A stretch of DNA of 64,000 bases from Blastobasis lacticolella (GCA_905147135.1 LR990051.1:1059001-1123000); one strand, 5' to 3'. Counted from the first letter of the stretch, positions 1 through 11,059 are shown. Translations and numbers: made by a program. The notes: generated by a model from the letters alone, not told the origin.

Positions 1-150
1 GCCGTGACCCTGCTACCAGGCGAACCTGACCATCATGATTACACACACAATAATGTGCAAGTTTTATCATGGTGTTTTTGTTCACCGTTAGAGCATCGTT
101 TAGTATTTTACTAATTTACATAACCCAGAAAGGTATCATTTGTATCGGCT
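1..150 (-). repeat. SINE-1 fragment (tRNA-headed SINE), cut by window edge
   Basis: Reverse complement of the SINE-1 body: the CTGGTAGCAGGGTCACGG stretch, the CCTGAC motif and the 'GATGCTCT-ACGGTGA' motif appear in order. About fifteen other copies occur in this window. The 3' part lies outside the window and the tRNA-like head is not clear. Confidence 0.75.
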
Positions 151-189
151 TACGGATTACTTACTGACCCGTTAGCCAAAACTGGAACT

Positions 190-420
190 ATTCGTAAGCG
201 TCGCCATTTAGAAAGGGTATTGTTTTCTCAACAACAGCGACACCGTCGTCCGTTCAGATCAGTTTGTGGCACACAGTACTTGAGTAACGGTCGTGGTAAC
301 GATTGCCTTTAATTTCTTTGGGACATTGGCTGGCACTATATACGTCGGTCAAAATAAACGAAATTGGCCAATCATGGAGCCGTATTGAACTGTGGCGTTT
401 ATTAACAGACTAGCACCGTG
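190..420. repeat. Unclassified dispersed repeat
   Basis: Two blocks recur elsewhere: the 'cagcgacaccgtc...gttcagat' block is also at about 11300-11345, and the 'aaacgaaattggccaatcatgg' region is matched near 5105-5150 and, reversed, near 8650-8690. No coding potential seen. The rest of 420-770 shows nothing I can assign. Confidence 0.45.
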
Positions 421-769
421 AGAATGCATGGTAACGCACTTTATACAAGGCTTGTTTTACCACCCGCCTTCTCTGTAAGAAACCCAAGAAATTTATTGAT
501 ATTGGGAAAGTTTGATAAGTCCCTTGTTCCCGAAAGCAGTAAGTAGCTACTGAATTAAATAAAAGGTAATATAAAACATAGGTAGGTAGGCTTTAAATAG
601 TCACATGCAATATTTCCAATAGCGCCATACCTAAGCTCCCAATCATCTACGTATACAATCTAAGTGGTGTCCGTGTGTTTACAACAATCGTGGGCTAAAA
701 AATTAAAACAAATAACAAAATAAATAGATGAATAAATAAATATGTTTGGATTCAAAGTACCTTATAATA

Positions 770-884
770 CCTACGCATAACACCCAGACCCTTAATATAA
801 ATTAAAATTCATCAATTCAATATCTACCCAGGACTTCTGCGTAGCAGACATGTTAACCAGCTGAACCACTCCGGTCGTAATAAT
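770..884 (-). repeat. SINE-2 (tRNA-Gly-like SINE), degenerate copy
   Basis: Reverse complement carries decayed versions of the SINE-2 landmarks: 'aacacccagacc', 'aaattaaaattcatc', and a tRNA-like head with the 'tgaaccactc' box. Clearly related to the better copies at 4258 and 16912. Confidence 0.6.
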
Positions 885-1162
885 GGGTGTCAAGAGCGAC
901 CGTCCTCATATTAACAGATTTAAAAGGTGAATGAACAAAATAATAATCTCGATTCCGGCACCTACACGTGCGTGAGAAAGTCACGCCCGAAGAACTCTTT
1001 GTTGGGAGACTTTTGAAAGTTCGAGGTTTGAAGGTAGCGCGGAACAGGAAGACACCTACTTGGGAACTTTATAAAGATTGACTCCAACTGTTGGCCGACT
1101 GTATTGGTGGAAGCGTCGCGGTGTCACAGCTTTCAAGTTTAATTAATACCTACAACTGGTAC

Positions 1163-1200
1163 AACTCGCTGTTGCTCGATATTTCGAGAAACAGCGAGTT
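1163..1200. repeat. 38-nt hairpin
   Basis: 17-bp inverted repeat with one mismatch around a 4-nt loop (tatt). Outer arms AACTCGCTGTT/AACAGCGAGTT, inner arms CTCGA/TCGAG. Flanking 885-1270 is otherwise unassigned non-coding sequence. Confidence 0.7.
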
Positions 1201-1272
1201 AAAAAGGAGAAAGGAGGGCTTATAGAAGCTAACCAACTAAAGCACGAGCTTGTTTTTGTTCTATGCCATTCA

Positions 1273-1515
1273 TCTTGGCGTCAATATCCGGATTATGTAT
1301 TCACGCGCGAGGGCCCGGGGTCCGCCTTCGCCGTGATCCAGGATTTGGCAGATCACATAATTACAGTAGAGCGACTGCCAGCTGACCTTCGTGTCCCTGT
1401 TAACAGGGAAACCTGACCAGATTGTAGCATGGTTACATATTAAGTCGCCTGAATGTGCAGGTTTCATCACGATGTTTTCCCTCACGGTTAGTTTAACTAA
1501 TTTACATACACATTC
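1273..1515 (-). repeat. SINE-1 copy, head truncated
   Basis: Begins (reversed) with the SINE-1 3' end CATCTTGGCGT and runs back through the body to the 'ggttagtttaactaa' region. The tRNA-like head is missing. It abuts the RTE fragment at 1521 directly. Confidence 0.85.
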
Positions 1516-1520
1516 AAATA

Positions 1521-1797
1521 AGCTCACTGTGGGCCTTATAAGAAAGCTCACTGTCACCCAAAGGGCAATGTAAAGTGCAATGCTCGGAGTCTCGTTGCGG
1601 GATAGAATCAGAAAGGAGGAGATTCGCAATTGAACCAAGGTCACTGACATAGCTCGAAGGCTTGCCAGGCTAAAGCGGCAGTGGGCTGGGTACATAGCTC
1701 GAAGAACAGATGGCCGATGGAGCAGTAAAGTTAAAGTGACCACGTACCGGAAGACGCAGCCTCTTACAAGGTGGACCAACGACCTGCTAAAGATCTA
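1521..1797 (+). pseudogene. RTE LINE fragment, C-terminal end of the EN-RT protein
   Basis: Matches the 3' coding part of the full-length RTE at about 49540-49825 almost base for base ('GGGCCTTATAAGAAAGCTC', 'AGAACAGATGGCCGATGG'). It carries stops and a small deletion, so it is a dead fragment. No RTE 3' terminus is present; the copy ends just before the TA-flanked MITE. Confidence 0.85.
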
Positions 1798-1805
1798 GAT
1801 ATATA

Positions 1806-2200
1806 TATGTCGCAGCCAAATGGTTAAATTAGCCGGTTAATCAAACGGCTAGCTATTTAAGCAGTTATTTAATTAAAAATTGGCCAAATTCATGAACTTT
1901 GAAAGTAAAGTCAAATGAACGATATTGCGTCGAGTTTACGGAGCTCTTCCATTCATTGTCATAATGCTAACCTAAACTAACCGAATAGAAACCTAATGCA
2001 AACTATGATTATACTTGGAAGTTATTGTGGGTAGGTTAGCATTGGAACAATGTGTGGAAGAGCTGCGTAAACTCGAGGCAATATCGTTTTTTCAACATCA
2101 CTTTAAAATCTTATGAAACTGGCAAATTTTTAACTAAATAACTGCTCAAAAAGCTAGCCGTTTAGTTAACCGGCTAATTTAACCATCCGGCTGCGACATA
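1806..2200. mobile_element. Long-armed TA-flanked MITE
   Basis: About 165-170 bp imperfect terminal inverted repeats: left arm 1806-1975, right arm about 2036-2200. Both ends read TATGTCGCAGCC inward and TA lies at each flank, which fits a Tc1/mariner-type target duplication. The centre is short and non-coding. Family unassigned. Confidence 0.8.
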
Positions 2201-2807
2201 TACTTATTGTTTGAAAGCGCCCTGCACCAACCTACCGTAGTAAGTCACGTGTAGTCACTTCCAGCTCCCAATACCGCGTGTGTAGCACGGACCGGCCCAC
2301 GGCGGGCGTCGGAAGCGTTCACCTGCACTCAAACAATGCAGTGCAAGCTGCGAGACACCGCCACCACACAAAAAATAGCTTGTGAGCATAATATTTAAGG
2401 TAGCTCTATGAATTTTTGTAAGGAAATGGGAGGAATGTTAGGTAGGTAAGGTACTTATGTGGTGGGGCCTGGTCAAATACTGTAGTTGGTATGGACATCA
2501 GCTACGACTGTTTAATTGATATTTCGACGCCCTAACCGAATAAAGATGTAATGTCCACCTCGCGTTTTTTCTATTATTGGTTTTATCGATAGCAGGTAGA
2601 ATTAGTAGTAAGTAAGTAGAACAGTTTTAGAATAAAATTTACTAAATTACTTATTACTATTCACTTCTTTTTACGCGAAATTCATTGCATATTTCATAGA
2701 CGAATAACAGCGTTAATGTCCTTTACGATTCTCAACTGTCGGAAAACAAATTAAGCAAACACCCATTACGTCTTTTTTATATGAACATTCATAAACTTGT
2801 AATTTTT
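2201..2807. other. Non-coding, partly GC-rich
   Basis: A CpG-containing stretch at about 2240-2385 stands out from AT-rich surroundings. I see no exon, repeat match or splice-bounded ORF in it. Confidence 0.4.
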
Positions 2808-2870
2808 TTTTATTATTTTATTTATTTATTTCAGGCAACTGAGGCCCATATTTATAAATACACAAACAAC
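2808..2870 (-). repeat. LINE 3' end with TAAA-type tail
   Basis: Reverse complement reads 'GGGCCTCAGTTGCCTGAAATAAATAAA', the same terminus as at about 59145-59200 on the plus strand. Only the 3' end is recognisable. Confidence 0.65.
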
Positions 2871-3128
2871 ATAAATACAAAATAAACTAATACAAAATAC
2901 AGACAAAGATAAAACCTATACCTACATACAAATTATTATAAATTGTAAACTAATGTATAAAAATATAATTTATTAATATCTTAAAAAATAACTATCACTT
3001 AATAAACTTGTAATGATGTACGATATCTCATGGCTTTGTTCTGGTTAGATTTAACATAGTTTAATTTTTTAATGTTGAAGAAATATAGAAATAGAGACAG
3101 AGATGAAACATATACCAATCTAGGCATA

Positions 3129-3208
3129 AATAAATATATGTCCATAGGCGGCGGTGACTTTCCATCAGGTGGCCCGCTTGCCTGTTTGTCTGCCGTATAA
3201 TATAAAAA
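3129..3208 (+). repeat. LINE family A 3' terminus
   Basis: 'GGCGGTGACTTTCCATCAGG' then 'GGCCCGCTTGCC' and an A-rich tail. Same 3' module as at 3664, 7600, 22869 and 58339. Confidence 0.7.
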
Positions 3209-3663
3209 AAATCTTGGATCTCACATCCAAGATTGGTATGTATGTCGTCGATGTATCTAATAAAGCATACGGGGAAAGAACAACTTTTTTAGTTGCTCTA
3301 TCATCACATAGTTAACAGCACTGGCTCCAGGGAAATGGCTGCACATTATCGTATGCTTTACCTGCAGCTGCTAAGTTAGCCGGTAAAAATAGGTTGAAAA
3401 GCAGCGTTGTAACAATCAGTGGGTGCTTGCGTGTAAAGTTGCATGCAGTCTAGAATGGAGCACCTTACATGCTTTCCATGGCACTTGCTCGTAATTTGAA
3501 TGTTATTGTATCACTTTAAAGCACATAATCTAATTTATTACGTACGTGTGCTTTTTACTTTACGCACTTGTGTTTTATAATACCTCCATTTAAGTTTGTA
3601 CCTCACTGTAAGTAATTTGTATGTAGACCAAGCATTTTTAATTGACCTGCTAAATCCTGGATC

Positions 3664-3975
3664 ATGGACAATGTCACTGCCGCCTATGGACATCAGCAAC
3701 ACCAGGGGAGCCACCAATGCGTTTCCCGCCTCTAAAGAGACCCTAATCTATACCTCTTCAGCGATCCCATGTCATAGTCCAAAGAAAACACTGTGGCTGG
3801 GAACTCATTCCACATCCGAATCGTACGAGCGAGAAACGGTCTTTCGAACCTTCGCGTGGTGACCAACAGAGGCTCTACGTAGTGGGGATGAGTACGCAGC
3901 CCATTGCAATTCTGGTGGGAATTAAGCCTAACGCATCGTGTGGACAGGGTTCCAGGCTCCATGACTTCCACACCC
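3664..3975 (-). pseudogene. LINE family A, RT C-terminal tail plus 3' UTR
   Basis: The minus strand encodes a short C-terminal piece with 'VTTRRFERPFLARTIRMWNE', a pattern typical of the end of jockey/CR1/R1-type non-LTR reverse transcriptases, followed by the family-A 3' terminus. The plus-strand copy at 7600 encodes the close relative 'VRTIRMWNELPATVFPLDYD'. 5'-truncated and dead. Confidence 0.75.
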
Positions 3976-4257
3976 GGCTGCAGCGATGATGGATGAGACC
4001 AAACGCCGCGGGATGTGCTAACACAGTTTTTCCATTAGCACAAACTTGGTCGTCGGTGCCTCATAAATAATTTATCAACCCACAATCCGAGGTACAGATA
4101 AAAATTCGCAGGATAACCCGGCACAGAGAGGTGATGTGTCAGTTTATCGGTTGTACCTACATAAGAAGTGTTTGTTTCTATTGTAATTATTGACAGGTAT
4201 AATGTAGTATACATTGGACTCATAATTATTAAAAATTCCGAAAATCGTACCAAGGTT

Positions 4258-4510
4258 CGACCTGAGTGGTTCAGTGCTCAACATGTCGGTCTGCCACGCA
4301 AGAGGTCCCGGGTTCGATTCCCGGCCGGGCAGAAATTGAAATGACGAATTTTAATTTCTGTTACGGCTCTGGGTGTTCTATGTATAATAAGTATGTATTT
4401 AAAAGTATTTAAGTAGTACATAAGTTATCTAGCACCCATAGCATAAGCTTTGCTTAGTTTGGGGCTAGATGGCGGTGTGTGAATTTGTTCACGAATATTT
4501 ATTATTACTA
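4258..4510 (+). repeat. SINE-2, tRNA-Gly-like SINE
   Basis: The head has a tRNA-Gly(GCC)-like anticodon arm (CTGCCACG) and a perfect B box (GGTTCGATTCC), but no acceptor stem pairing. The body carries GGGTGTTCTATGTATAATAA and 'GGGGCTAGATGGCG'. This is the best plus-strand copy in the window. Confidence 0.85.
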
Positions 4511-4777
4511 TCATTTATTATGTGTTACGGGAAATAGTAACGTTTGCCATTGTCTGTTTTTTGCCATTTATCCATACTCTTGTTTTTTTCTTGTTCTTGA
4601 TTTAGTTCTTGTAGTTCGGAATTTGACTGCTATCACACGTCATAAGGTTTAGATGCAGTCTACTATGGAGCAGAGTTGCCTATTAGGAACAGTTGAAAGA
4701 GGCGCTGAAGTGCTCGTCCGATGAACAATGTCACATTCAGTAGGACCACAGCCACGGGTTATATTATTGTACCACTT

Positions 4778-4910
4778 GCCTCGAAATGAACGGTTTTCAA
4801 TTTTGATTTTGTGATGAAAATTTTTTTTTTTAAATTATATGGGGATCACCGAAAGCAAAAAGTCATGCAATCGCATGGAAATCGAAATTCAAAACCGTTC
4901 ATATCGAGGC
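4778..4910. repeat. 133-bp foldback element
   Basis: Inverted repeat arms of 32 bp (4778-4809 and 4879-4910, few mismatches) sharing 'GCCTCGA-ATGAACGGTTTT'. The centre is short and non-coding. No clear target duplication. Confidence 0.75.
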
Positions 4911-5954
4911 GAACGGTTCAAAAATACAGCCGAAAGCCTTCCCCAGACTGCTCCGCAAAACGGCGCAAGCCGTATGGCGATAAGACGCAAGTCTGGAGGG
5001 CGGTTCTGTTATGGACTCTACCACCAGAATAAAATATTTGAACGTTTGAAGTAGCGTTTGGCATTAATACCTAACACCAATAATACTAGATCGGCACTAA
5101 ACGTCCGACAAAATGAACGAAATTGACCAACCATAGAGCCGTATTAAAAGCAGTGCTTCACACAGCAAAGACCCGTTAAGGGAACCCATAGTACAGCTAC
5201 TTAGACCTAAATATGATTCGAAACACATACAAATTATTATTTATTTCGAATGCGAAATTAAAACAGGAGCGGCTAAAATTAAATTAGTTACCTATATACT
5301 TCATGTAGACTCTATATTGTAAAGTGTCTGTCATTAAATGTATTAAAGGAAAATAATGCTGGGTTGTGACACCAAAATTGAGTTGCGGTGGTGGATAATG
5401 CAATTTCGGTTGTGACGTCCAAATTCGTCGCACCACATTATATTGAAGGTCCGCTGCAATTTAAATTACTGGAATAACACTCGCAATGATATACGATGTC
5501 GGCGCATTCGAAATGCGACTCTAGGAGCTTGATGTTACGATTCTTTTTCCAAACACAGGAGCTCTGCCGCGATATTATTTGACGAGAGCTAGATAAGTGT
5601 CCTGAATAAATTTGCAAGTGGTTTACACGTTAAGCAAAGGCAGACTATAATGGTGCTTCCTTGTTGGAGTTTACTGTCACAGTGCAGTTGACTTTCAGCT
5701 ATGCCACGTATGTTTTTTCCTAGTTGATGCCCAGTTGAAACGCGATTGAGTTTCTTTGTTAACCACCGACGAAAAAAAAGCAAAGGCGAAGACGACAGGG
5801 GTGTTATCAGTTTGGCTTGTGTTTCTGGGGTTCTCTCTGTGTGTGGAGGTGTGTGGCTGTCCGTGGCATCGTAATTCCCAAACAGATAGACCAATTTCGA
5901 GGGCATTTTCTTTTTTTGAAGGCAGTTTTATAGAAATGGTTACGGTGCCCTTTC
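4911..5954. other. Non-coding stretch
   Basis: Contains the short dispersed block near 5105-5150 also seen at 360 and 8660. Short open frames here have no recognisable domains and no splice context. Nothing else supported. Confidence 0.4.
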
Positions 5955-6145
5955 TGTGACGGAAAACATCGTGCTGAAACCTGCATACTCAGTAAACTAA
6001 ATGTGTAATCATGATCCAATGTGGTCAAGTTCCCCTGGTAGAAGGATCACGGAGGTCAGATGGCAGTCGCTCTTGATCTGCAAAATTCTGGATCATGGTC
6101 AAGGCGTACGCGAGAGCACAACCGGGATATCAAAGTCAAGATCAG
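5955..6145 (+). repeat. SINE-1 copy, 5'-truncated
   Basis: Has 'GGAAAACATCGTG', 'TCACGGAGGTCAGATGGCAG' and the 3' terminus 'GAGAGCACAACCGGGA'. The tRNA-like head is absent. Confidence 0.85.
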
Positions 6146-6159
6146 AGTTTAATCGAGGT

Positions 6160-6270
6160 GGTTCTCAGCTTTGTGTCATTAAAATCGATTTTGTAATTAA
6201 GAAAATATTTGAGTATATGTAAACTTGATCCGGGGTTTTCCGACTTTTTTCTGTCATTAAGTTATTACTG
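6160..6270 (-). repeat. Dispersed repeat ('gacagaaaaagtcgg' family)
   Basis: The 'cattaaaatcg' and 'ccgactttttt-ctgtc' blocks recur at about 19135-19260, 57420-57530 and 58198-58300. Class uncertain. Confidence 0.55.
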
Positions 6271-6278
6271 TTCAGTGA

Positions 6279-6400
6279 GAAACGAGCAGACAGTCCACCT
6301 GATGGAAATTGGTTACTGTCGCCCACGACATATACGATTCAATCAATTAATTTTTTTACACAGATGCTGAACAGCAGGTGCATTGTCACTGTGAGCAATG
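6279..6400 (-). repeat. LINE family D 3' terminus
   Basis: 'GAGCAGACAGTCCACCTGATGG' type block followed by 'tgtcgcccacgacat'. Relatives at 39318, 52444 and, reversed, at about 61190. Confidence 0.6.
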
Positions 6401-6737
6401 AGCTGGTAAAACTTCACCGCGCTGGTTATCATATCCTCCAAACCAGACCACAACAACGTTGTTAAAAGACTGGGTAAGCGTCATAAACAGCCACTCGTGC
6501 TTTAATACCCCATTTTCAATAAGGGTAGCTAATATTAATCCCGCCATTTCCCATGGGAAAGTAGTGAAGTTAAGTTTAATAAGTTGGGAGTATATCTATT
6601 GTACGGAGAAACAATATTCCAATATTCTCTACCCACTGGAATATAATACGGAATTTGATGAAATAATGTGGAATTCAACGATTATATTAACCTACCGACC
6701 CAACAATTCGGTCGCAGTCAATCCCGGGCTGCAGGTG

Positions 6738-6812
6738 GATGCTAGATGTGGCAAGCCAAGGACAAGCGCTCATTAGGGGAGGCCTATGTCCAGCACTGGA
6801 CTAATGACGATA
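6738..6812 (+). repeat. RTE 3' stub
   Basis: Matches the last coding codons and 3' end of the RTE at 46783 ('GGGGAGGCCTATGTCCAGCA'), followed by a degenerate GATGA-type tail. Extreme 5' truncation. Confidence 0.7.
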
Positions 6813-7200
6813 AATCATGGATAGATTGACCGCTACCTAGTGGTATTTATCTTTCAATGTTGTGATGATACTGCTTTAGAGAATACTGTGTCAGTGCTGG
6901 ATGCAAATCTGTAATGGAGAGATGCTAAAATATTTCTCTTTGAAAATGATTACATCCAAATTGTTTTTATGTCGGTATGTATGTGCCTATATTTTTTTAC
7001 TTGTTGTTTGAATACTCGTGTTTGATGTATGAATTGCTTTTTTTCGACCTTTGTAAAGTGCACTGCGAGTGTGTCCGCTTTTGCGCACCGATACCTGTAG
7101 ATTGACAACACCGTTGTTCGCCCGCAGTTAAATTGATCCTCGCCCGCGGTGTGGTGGGCGGAAGGGAGACGATCCGGGGTTGTATTGGGGCTGAACATGG

Positions 7201-7285
7201 GGGCGCGGGGCAGGGAGCTCAAGTGTTTTGAGCTCAAGAGCACTTAAAGACACTTCGCGAAAACACTGTATCCTGCCCCGCGCCC
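7201..7285. repeat. GC-rich hairpin
   Basis: Perfect 14-bp arms GGGCGCGGGGCAGG / CCTGCCCCGCGCCC at 7201-7214 and 7272-7285, with a second nested pair AGTGTTTT/AAAACACT inside. Unusual base composition for the neighbourhood. Confidence 0.7.
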
Positions 7286-7403
7286 AGTGTTTATATCTGA
7301 AACTTAACTCTCCCAGCTCCCGCGGGTGATATTGATCTTATACCTATTATCAACTATTAAGCAACAAAATACATACATACACACTCACGACAGTACACCG
7401 GTA

Positions 7404-7486
7404 GGCATTGCAAACGTCCATAGGCTGCGGTGACTACTTACCATCAGGCAGACCGTAAGCTTGTTTACCACCTTGGTGGTATAAAA
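7404..7486 (+). repeat. LINE family B 3' terminus
   Basis: 'ATTGCAAACGTCCATAGGCT' block, 'CATCAGGCAGACCGTAAGCT' and a short A-rich end. Copies at 15246, 25247, 30407 and 37641. Confidence 0.7.
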
Positions 7487-7599
7487 AGAAATAGGCAGTG
7501 ACTATCGAGTGCCACAAGCTCACACCTGCCTCTACCATATCACCGCATCTTTTATAAATTTACACCGGTTGTGGGTACTCCTGACCTGTCCTGTTTGGA

Positions 7600-7926
7600 G
7601 AAGGCCATTTATTTGATTAGTACTTGTATGTCTTTCTCGGGCAAGTCGTCTCTCGTCCCCCTTACGTAGACCCTCTGTTAGTCACCACGCGAAGGCTCGA
7701 AATAACGTTTCTCGTTCGTACGATTCGTATGTGGAATGAGCTCCCAGCCACAGTGTTTCCTTTGGACTATGACATGAGATCGTTCGAGAGGTATATTAGA
7801 GGTATCTTTAGAGGTGGGCAACGCATTGGTGACTCCCTGGTGTTGCTGATGTCCATGAGCGGCAGTGACCACTTTCCATTAGGTAGCCGGCTTGCTTGTT
7901 TATTTGCCGCATAACATAAAAAAAAA
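7600..7926 (+). pseudogene. LINE family A, RT C-terminus and 3' UTR
   Basis: Open frame (from 7624) with 'VRTIRMWNELPATVFPLDYD', followed by 'RGGQRIGDSLVLL' read through into the 3' UTR, the family-A terminus and an A-rich tail. The catalytic RT domain is missing, so only the last part of the protein remains. The copy at 3664 on the other strand is the same family. Confidence 0.75.
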
Positions 7927-8463
7927 TCCCATCCAAGTGTCCGAATCATATCAACATACCTCTTTCAATCGTAGTTGCCACATAATTCTTCCGCTTAACA
8001 ATGAACTCTTAATACGCTTTTCCTCATATTTCCGTGTATGGTTACCCCAGACATACTCCGCAGGGAGCGCATTTCCATCGCATTTATTCGCCTTTCATGT
8101 ATCTTCTGTCAGACCCAACATTCTCTTCCATAATAAGCGCTTGCACCAGCACGCCATTGTGAATAGCCATTCGTACCGTTTATGAGACCACTTGGCTACT
8201 CACTATCCTCGCCGCACTCCCATCTCTCGTTGTCATACTCAATTAAATACTCAAAAGTCTTTCACTGGCTCCACTCTCTCGTCATCTATCACAAATTCAA
8301 TATACTGCATAGAGTAACATTCTCCTCTCTTTCCATCACCATAACTTTAGCCTTAATTAGATTAATTTTCATAACCTCTTTGAACGTCCCATTGACTAAA
8401 TGTATAATAAATCCTCCGACTGGACCGCCCAACTCGGAGGTAATCGTCATCAACGGATACACA

Positions 8464-8645
8464 TTCAGTTGCCTGAATGTGCAGGTTTCATCACGATGTT
8501 CCCTTGCCGTAAGAGCATCGGTTAGTGTTCAACTAATGTACATAACTCAGAAAAACGTAATTTGTATACCGCGGCAGTGGCATTCGAATATGGTACTTCT
8601 CGCTTGCGAATCGAATACCTTTACTAGGCCATCGATGCTTAACAC
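8464..8645 (-). repeat. SINE-1 copy with decayed tRNA-like head
   Basis: Reversed body motifs ('GCCTGAATGTGCAGGTTTC', 'AAGAGCATCGG', 'ATGTACATAACTCAGAAAA') then a degraded tRNA-like head. Several longer open frames crossing this copy are artefacts of repeat sequence. Confidence 0.8.
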
Positions 8646-8782
8646 AGCTCTAGGATTGGTCAATTTCGTTTATTTTGACCGACACATAGTACCCATTCAA
8701 GTATTGACAGGGTCAAGTACATTCGCGCCCACTGCGAGACCTCACAGTAACGTTTCTGAATACGTGTGTTTACCGTGTTAAT

Positions 8783-9036
8783 GCTTGTCTAAGCTGAAAT
8801 GACGCGCCCTACTACTTAATTAGTTGATTTCGATGTGTGAGTGCATATATTAACACATTTCATCTGTGTGGGAGCGTCGACTGCTCCAATCGAACGACGC
8901 GTGCTCCTACGTTTTGTCTCACCTGCAACTGATTGACCAATTACAACGGCATTTGTATTTGTATTGCGTCCATATTTTAAATTTGCTTGTGTGCGTTAAT
9001 GCGATAGTGGGACGCGTCATTTCAGCATAGACGAGC
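8783..9036. mobile_element. 254-bp element with 32-bp inverted termini
   Basis: Arms 8783-8814 and 9005-9036 share 'GCTGAAATGACGCG' with about five mismatches over 32 bp. The interior is non-coding. Fits a MITE; target duplication unclear, superfamily unassigned. Confidence 0.6.
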
Positions 9037-9387
9037 CTTATACTTTATCGGCGTCCATTTTCTGTTTTGTTTCTTTTCTATCTTGAAACCTCCTATAAAC
9101 TACGCTAATCTTCACCAGCTAGATACCTACACTGACGTGGCCTCCTTTCCCCGATATGCAGCAAAAATGGCCCGCCCACCGGCCCTGGGTTGGGCTCGCA
9201 CCGTGAAATTGCACTGCGGTCCTCCCCGAGGACTGCGCGGGACACGTCTTTTTCTTGGACCAGGGACGGACTCAGGGCGAAAATCCTGTCTTATGGGAAA
9301 CCCTTTCACTACACATCTTATCGGGATTGTTACCACGCACGAAAAACATAAAATCTATATTATGGGATACGGTTTTTAACACCCGAC

Positions 9388-9745
9388 ACAAGAGGGGTCT
9401 TACAAGCTGTCAATAGAACAGATCAATCCAAATACCTCGGATCCGTGATGCTCCAGTCCGGCGATATCGGCCCCGATATCAAGTCCCGAATCTCTGCAGC
9501 TCCTTTGTAATAAATATTTTCTTTCTTTCTTTCAGCTTGAAACTCACGGCAGTCACCTGTGACCCTAAAATCTCCTTAAAGCTCAAAGGGCTTATATACA
9601 GGAGTATAATTAGACCGGTGATGCTCTATGGCTGCGAGACTTGGCCAGCGCTGACGAAACACGTTCGCGAACTCCACGCCAACGAAATGAAAATGCTGCG
9701 GGGGATGTGCGGAGTTACGCGGCTTCCTTTATTTGAAAACATGTT
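9388..9745 (+). pseudogene. Second RTE-type LINE, RT C-terminal fragment
   Basis: Encodes 'KYLGSVMLQSGDIGPDIKSR', then after a 31-bp insert 'CDPKISLKLKGLIYRSIIRP' and 'VMLYGCETWPAL', the conserved region after the RT domain of RTE-like elements. It is not the same family as the RTE at 46783. An opposed copy lies at 10060-10550. Confidence 0.75.
9502..9532 (+). mobile_element. 31-bp retrotransposon tail insertion
   Basis: Splits the RTE-2 reading frame and is flanked by CAGCT on both sides (9497-9501, 9533-9537). The sequence 'TGTAATAAA...' followed by (CTTT)n matches the 3' end at about 14603-14632, so it looks like an extremely 5'-truncated copy of that family. Confidence 0.6.
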
Positions 9746-10059
9746 TCAAATGAAAGGACCTGTTCTTAGCTTTGTTTAATTAAAACCGGTTCAGTGGTTT
9801 GCGAAATATTTGAATGGGTATTTCTAGACTTTCTCGGTTAGGTTATTTCTATGTGAAGCCATATTGAAATGTAACTGTATTTTGGGTATTATGCGCATAC
9901 GATCAGAATGTGTTGGGAATGGAATTGTCGGCGATAATAGAAATGACAGCTCTCGTGAGAATTAGCGGTGAGAACTACTCCGTCGTTGTATTTTGTATGC
10001 GTGGTGCGTGTATTTACTATTTTTAAGCATACTACTCAACGAGCAGAGACTCAGCCAAC

Positions 10060-10550
10060 ACACTCAATCATCATCAATATCATCTGAACGGTCAGTCTCG
10101 GTTTCTGTTAGGGTCCGCTTTCCGACTCTTTCTTCTCCGTTTCGTCCGGTCTTGGGCATCCTCGCGTCGTAAGCTATTGGCTCTCGCATTCGACTCGGCG
10201 ATGTCAATCCATCGTTTCTTGGGCTTTCCGCGGAGCCTATTTCCTGATTCCAGAAGGTTTATCCCTGGGGCTTACGCAAAACGTGACCAAACCACCAAAG
10301 GCGAGCCTCTTCGATCTTATCCGCGATATCTCTTACGCCAAGGCTGCCACAGATGTGCTCGTTATGTACGCACATCCACTGCACCATTTTCATTTAGTTG
10401 GCGTGGGGTTCGCGAACGTGTTTTGACAACGCTAGCCATGTCTCGCAGCTATAGCATCACAGGTCTAATAATACTCTTGTTTATAAGCCCTTTGAGCTTG
10501 ACAGGGATTTAAGGGTCACAGTTTACTACCGTGAGTTCCAGCCATTTGGT
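10060..10550 (-). pseudogene. Second RTE-type LINE, inverted partner fragment
   Basis: The minus strand encodes a frame-broken version of the 9388 fragment ('VKLKGL', 'IIRPVML'), continuing to the LINE C-terminus with 'KPKKRWID' and 'LRREDAQDR'. Several stops. A third piece of the same region lies at 44935-45145. Confidence 0.7.
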
Positions 10551-10937
10551 CTTAACAGAGTCAATATTGAATTCAATTCAATTTAGTACTATTCCATTCC
10601 AAGTCCAGCCCTGTCGATTTCCTCCAGAGAGTCACGTGATGCGGCACGTCTTTTCCCAAAGACGCCAAGTGGCTGTCCGTATAAGTAGCCTTTATTCATC
10701 TCACTCCGTCCCCGGGGGATGAAGTAAAATGCCCTCATGATATTGGTTCCGAAACAAACTACAAACTTTCCTTTATACGTGATTTATGTCCTTTTGTACG
10801 AGCTCCTTTGGTAGCACTGCGGCGGATTTGTAATGTGGGTAACTATCTAACAATGGAACTTTTGGGTGGCAAGGTCAGTATAAAGGTCAACATAACACCC
10901 ACCTTCGATGTGCCAACGACATCGTTTTTATGACAGG

Positions 10938-11036
10938 AGGTTAGATGGCAGTCGCTCTACTATAATCATCCGAGCCGCCAAATCCATGGTCAGCTCTCGT
11001 GCGCGAGATCATAACCGGAATATTGACGCCAAGAAA
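10938..11036 (+). repeat. SINE-1 3' half
   Basis: 'AGATGGCAGTCGCTC' through 'GACGCCAAGA', with an internal gap. Truncated at the 5' side. Confidence 0.75.
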
Positions 11037-11059
11037 AAATAAAAAATAATCATCTTGGC

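Noticed and set aside
8182..8781. 199-codon open frame on the plus strand
   Set aside because: Runs through an inverted SINE-1 copy and an unrelated dispersed block; composite of repeats.
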